Source: Streptomyces pinistramenti (GTDB lineage: Bacteria > Actinomycetota > Actinomycetes > Streptomycetales > Streptomycetaceae). Taken from it: a stretch of 64,000 nucleotides of DNA. The stretch lies in NCBI RefSeq assembly GCF_020564935.1, contig NZ_JAJCXB010000029.1:20435-84434 (forward strand), given 5' to 3'. Below are positions 61,864 to 64,000 of this stretch, piece after piece. A model generated the notes under the pieces. It did not search any database. It was given only the letters and a program-made list of their open reading frames with translations, and was not told the DNA's origin. The translations under genes and the position numbers were made by a program. How positions within the stretch are numbered: position 1 is the first letter of the stretch; each line of letters opens with the position of its first letter.

Positions 61864-63969
61864 ATGGGGGCTCGGCACAAACAGGCGCGGGATCCGAGGG
61901 CGCACTGGCTGTTCCTCGCTCTCACCCTGCCCGTTCTCTTCGGTGCGCTGCTCTTCCAGGGCTGGACCGAGAACGAGGTCGACGGCTCCACGACCAAACA
62001 GTCCTGCACCCAGCCGGTGCCCCGGTCCGCCGCCGGCGCCGGACCCGTCCTGTCGGTGGACGGCGACCGGGTGCGCTCGGCCGCGATGCCCGCCGGTACC
62101 GTCGCCCTCACCTATGACGGCGGCCCCGACCCGTACTGGACCCCGCGGCTGCTCACCCTGCTCAAGAAGCACCGCGCGCACGCCACGTTCTTCCTCAGCG
62201 GCGCCGACGCCGCCCGCTACCCCGCCCTCGTCCGGCAGATCCGGGGCGAGGGGCACGAGATCGGCTCCCGCTCCTACACCGGAGCCGACCTGGGCAATGC
62301 CTCCGGTGTGCGCCGTGCACTCGAACTGCGGCTCACCCAGGGCGCGTTCGCGGGCGCCGACGGCTTCCGCACCAGACTGCTGCGGATGCCGATGACCACC
62401 ACCGTCGCCACCCTGTGCGCCGCCGAGTGGCCTGCCGTGCAGCGCGCCTCGGCACACGGCTACCTCGTGGTCGCCGCGGACCGCTCCGGGCGGGAACCCT
62501 CCGACGGCCTGGTCCGGCAGTTCAGCCAGACCTCCCTCGCCTACCGCGAGACGGAGGGGCTGCTCGCCGACCGGAGCGCCCACCGGTTCACCACGATCTC
62601 GGAGGGCCTCGGCGCCGACGCGTCCGCCATGACCGACGTCGCCGCGCCCGACCGCTGGGCGGGCACCGCGCTGATCTGGTTCCAGTGGCTGGGCCGCGGC
62701 TTCGTCTCCACCCTCACCTGGGTGCTGACCCTCGCCGCCGCGCTCGGCCTGATCCGCCTGTTCGTCCTGGCCCTGTTCGCCCGCGCGCACGTCAGACGCC
62801 TGGAGCGGCAGCGGCCCGGTGCGCCCTGGCTGCGTGAGATCCGCGACCCGGTGACCGTCCTCGTGCCCGCGTACAACGAAGAAGCCGGCATCGGGACCAC
62901 GCTGCACTCGCTGCTCGCCTCCACCCACGAGCAGCTCCAGATCATCGTGATCGACGACGGCTCGTCGGACCGCACGGTGGAGATCGCGAACGAGTACGCG
63001 GAGCAGGATCCGCGGGTGCAGGTGGTGTGCCAGCCCAACGCGGGCAAGGCCGCCGCCCTCAACCACGGTCTGGCGTACGCCCGCTGCCCGTACATCGTGA
63101 TGGTCGACGCGGACACCGTCTTCGAACCGGACGCGGTCCAGCGCCTCATCCAGCCGCTCGCCCACCCGGCGGTCGGCGCGGTCAGCGGCAACACGAAGGT
63201 CGGCAACCGCACACGGCTCCTCGGGCGCTGGCAGCACCTGGAGTACGTCTTCGGCTTCAACCTGGACCGCCGGATGTTCGAGGTCCTGGAGTGCATGCCG
63301 ACCGTGCCCGGAGCCATCGGCGCCTTCCGGATCGACGCACTCATGGGCGTGGGCGGCCTGAGCGAGGACACCCTCGCCGAGGACACCGACCTGACCATGG
63401 CGCTGTGGCGGGCCGGCTGGCGGGTGGTCTACGAGGAGAACGCCGTTGCCTGGACGGAAGTTCCCACCTCGCTGCGGCAGTTGTGGCGCCAGCGCTACCG
63501 CTGGTGCTACGGCACCCTCCAGGCGATGTGGAAGCACCGCGCGGCCGTCCGGGAGGTCGGGCACGCCGGGCGCTTCGGGCGACGCGGTCTGACGTACCTG
63601 CTCCTCTTCCAGGTGCTGCTGCCGCTGCTCGCCCCGGTCATCGACGTCTTCATGCTCTACAGCGCGCTGTTCACCGGCAACCCGGTGAAGTCCGTGGCGA
63701 CGTGGCTCGGTTTCCTGACCGTGCAGCTCGTCGTGGCGGCGTACGCGCTGCGGCTCGACGGGGAGCGCCGGCGCCCACTGTGGTCGCTCCCCTTCCAACT
63801 CCTGGTCTACCGGCAGCTGATGTATCTCGTCGTCCTTCAGTCGGTGGTCGCCTTCGTGACCGGCAGCCGCTTGAAGTGGCAGCGCATGCACCGCTCCGGT
63901 ACGGCCGCCGCGGCGGCCCAGCACATCGGCGGACCCCACGACCGCCGCAGCCTGACCGTTACGAGGTGA
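61864..63969 (+). CDS. matB: Bifunctional polysaccharide deacetylase-like/GT2 membrane glycosyltransferase (MatB-like)
   Basis: 701 residues. A membrane anchor (about 15-32) precedes a NodB-type domain (75-255) with ALTYDGGPDPYWTP and ATFFLSGADAARYP. A second membrane segment lies near 280-300. Then comes a processive GT2 domain with VLVPAYNEEAGIG near 333, IVIDDGSSDRTVEIAN, MVDADTVFEPDA, EDTDLTMALWRAGW and the QRYRWCYG (QxxRW) motif near 545. Three C-terminal membrane segments follow. It resembles MatB of Streptomyces, which with MatA makes the surface poly-GlcNAc that causes hyphal clumping. In the NodB part the metal site TFDDGP reads TYDGGP and the HTH-type second motif reads SRSYTGADL, so deacetylase activity is doubtful. 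The ATG at 61864 is the first after an in-frame TGA. Confidence 0.88.
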   Translation: MGARHKQARDPRAHWLFLALTLPVLFGALLFQGWTENEVDGSTTKQSCTQPVPRSAAGAGPVLSVDGDRVRSAAMPAGTVALTYDGGPDPYWTPRLLTLLKKHRAHATFFLSGADAARYPALVRQIRGEGHEIGSRSYTGADLGNASGVRRALELRLTQGAFAGADGFRTRLLRMPMTTTVATLCAAEWPAVQRASAHGYLVVAADRSGREPSDGLVRQFSQTSLAYRETEGLLADRSAHRFTTISEGLGADASAMTDVAAPDRWAGTALIWFQWLGRGFVSTLTWVLTLAAALGLIRLFVLALFARAHVRRLERQRPGAPWLREIRDPVTVLVPAYNEEAGIGTTLHSLLASTHEQLQIIVIDDGSSDRTVEIANEYAEQDPRVQVVCQPNAGKAAALNHGLAYARCPYIVMVDADTVFEPDAVQRLIQPLAHPAVGAVSGNTKVGNRTRLLGRWQHLEYVFGFNLDRRMFEVLECMPTVPGAIGAFRIDALMGVGGLSEDTLAEDTDLTMALWRAGWRVVYEENAVAWTEVPTSLRQLWRQRYRWCYGTLQAMWKHRAAVREVGHAGRFGRRGLTYLLLFQVLLPLLAPVIDVFMLYSALFTGNPVKSVATWLGFLTVQLVVAAYALRLDGERRRPLWSLPFQLLVYRQLMYLVVLQSVVAFVTGSRLKWQRMHRSGTAAAAAQHIGGPHDRRSLTVTR

Positions 63970-64000
63970 CAACCCTGTATCCCCCCACACCCCCCACATC

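Noticed and set aside
61194..62111. 305-codon minus-strand frame overlapping the MatB-like gene
   Set aside because: It is a reverse-strand shadow of the deacetylase-like domain with no recognisable sequence.
1..64000. CRISPR arrays, tRNA/rRNA genes, insertion sequences, attachment sites
   Set aside because: No regularly spaced repeats, cloverleaf candidates, transposase motifs or flanking direct repeats were recognised by reading.

Overview
The window is high-GC actinomycete DNA, most likely Streptomyces. Codon third positions are almost all G/C, GTG starts are common, and the right-hand housekeeping-type genes (subtilisin-like protease, DEAD-box helicase, MatB-like cell-surface enzyme) fit that genus. 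The left ~51.6 kb is one minus-strand biosynthetic cluster that I identify as bleomycin family (bleomycin/tallysomycin/zorbamycin type). The identification rests on domain order and adenylation-domain codes read from the sequence. The right ~12.4 kb is ordinary chromosome with several gene remnants.

Layout, following transcription from right to left. A predicted promoter (51719-51747) precedes a secreted Ntn-hydrolase acylase (49184-51610). Next come BlmX-type C-A-PCP-C-A-PCP (Asn, His), BlmIX-type C-A-PCP (Ala), a BlmVIII-type PKS KS-AT-KR-ACP with no methyltransferase domain, BlmVII-type C-A-PCP (Thr-like code with a change), BlmVI-type FAAL-ACP-C-A(Ser)-PCP-C-A(Asn) and BlmV-type PCP-C. 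Then come a GDP-mannose 3,5-epimerase (BlmG type), a GT2/hydroxylase-like fusion (BlmF type), an asparagine synthetase, BlmIV-type C-A(beta-Ala)-PCP-Cy-A(Cys)-PCP-Cy and BlmIII-type dead A-PCP-Ox. The unit ends with a SyrP-like oxygenase, a free condensation protein, an MbtH fusion, a GT9 glycosyltransferase, a carbamoyltransferase, a free carrier protein and a truncated sugar kinase at the left edge. Most junctions overlap by 4 to 14 bases, so the set looks like one translationally coupled operon of about 51 kb that continues past position 1.

How the genes work together (inference from family knowledge). The megasynthases order Ser, Asn, Asn, His, Ala, malonate, a Thr-like residue, beta-Ala, Cys and Cys. 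The Cy and Ox domains turn the two Cys into a bithiazole-type unit. The epimerase, kinase, carbamoyltransferase and glycosyltransferases build and attach a gulose/carbamoyl-mannose-type disaccharide. Three features set this cluster apart from textbook bleomycin: the PKS lacks the C-methyltransferase, the Thr-position code reads DFWGVGMVHK instead of DFWNIGMVHK, and an acylase gene leads the operon while the first module carries a fatty-acyl-AMP-ligase-like domain. That last pairing suggests an N-acylated prodrug. The first two genes also carry rare TTA codons, a hint of bldA control.

Right of the cluster, 51.7-53.1 kb and 54.4-59.5 kb are rich in truncated or frameshifted fragments. Intact genes there are an S8 protease, a DEAD-box helicase, a small SRPBCC-like protein, a type-B carboxylesterase and a MatB-like deacetylase/glycosyltransferase. 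No RNA gene, CRISPR array or insertion sequence was recognised. No resistance, transport or pathway-specific regulatory gene lies in the window; these may lie beyond the left edge.
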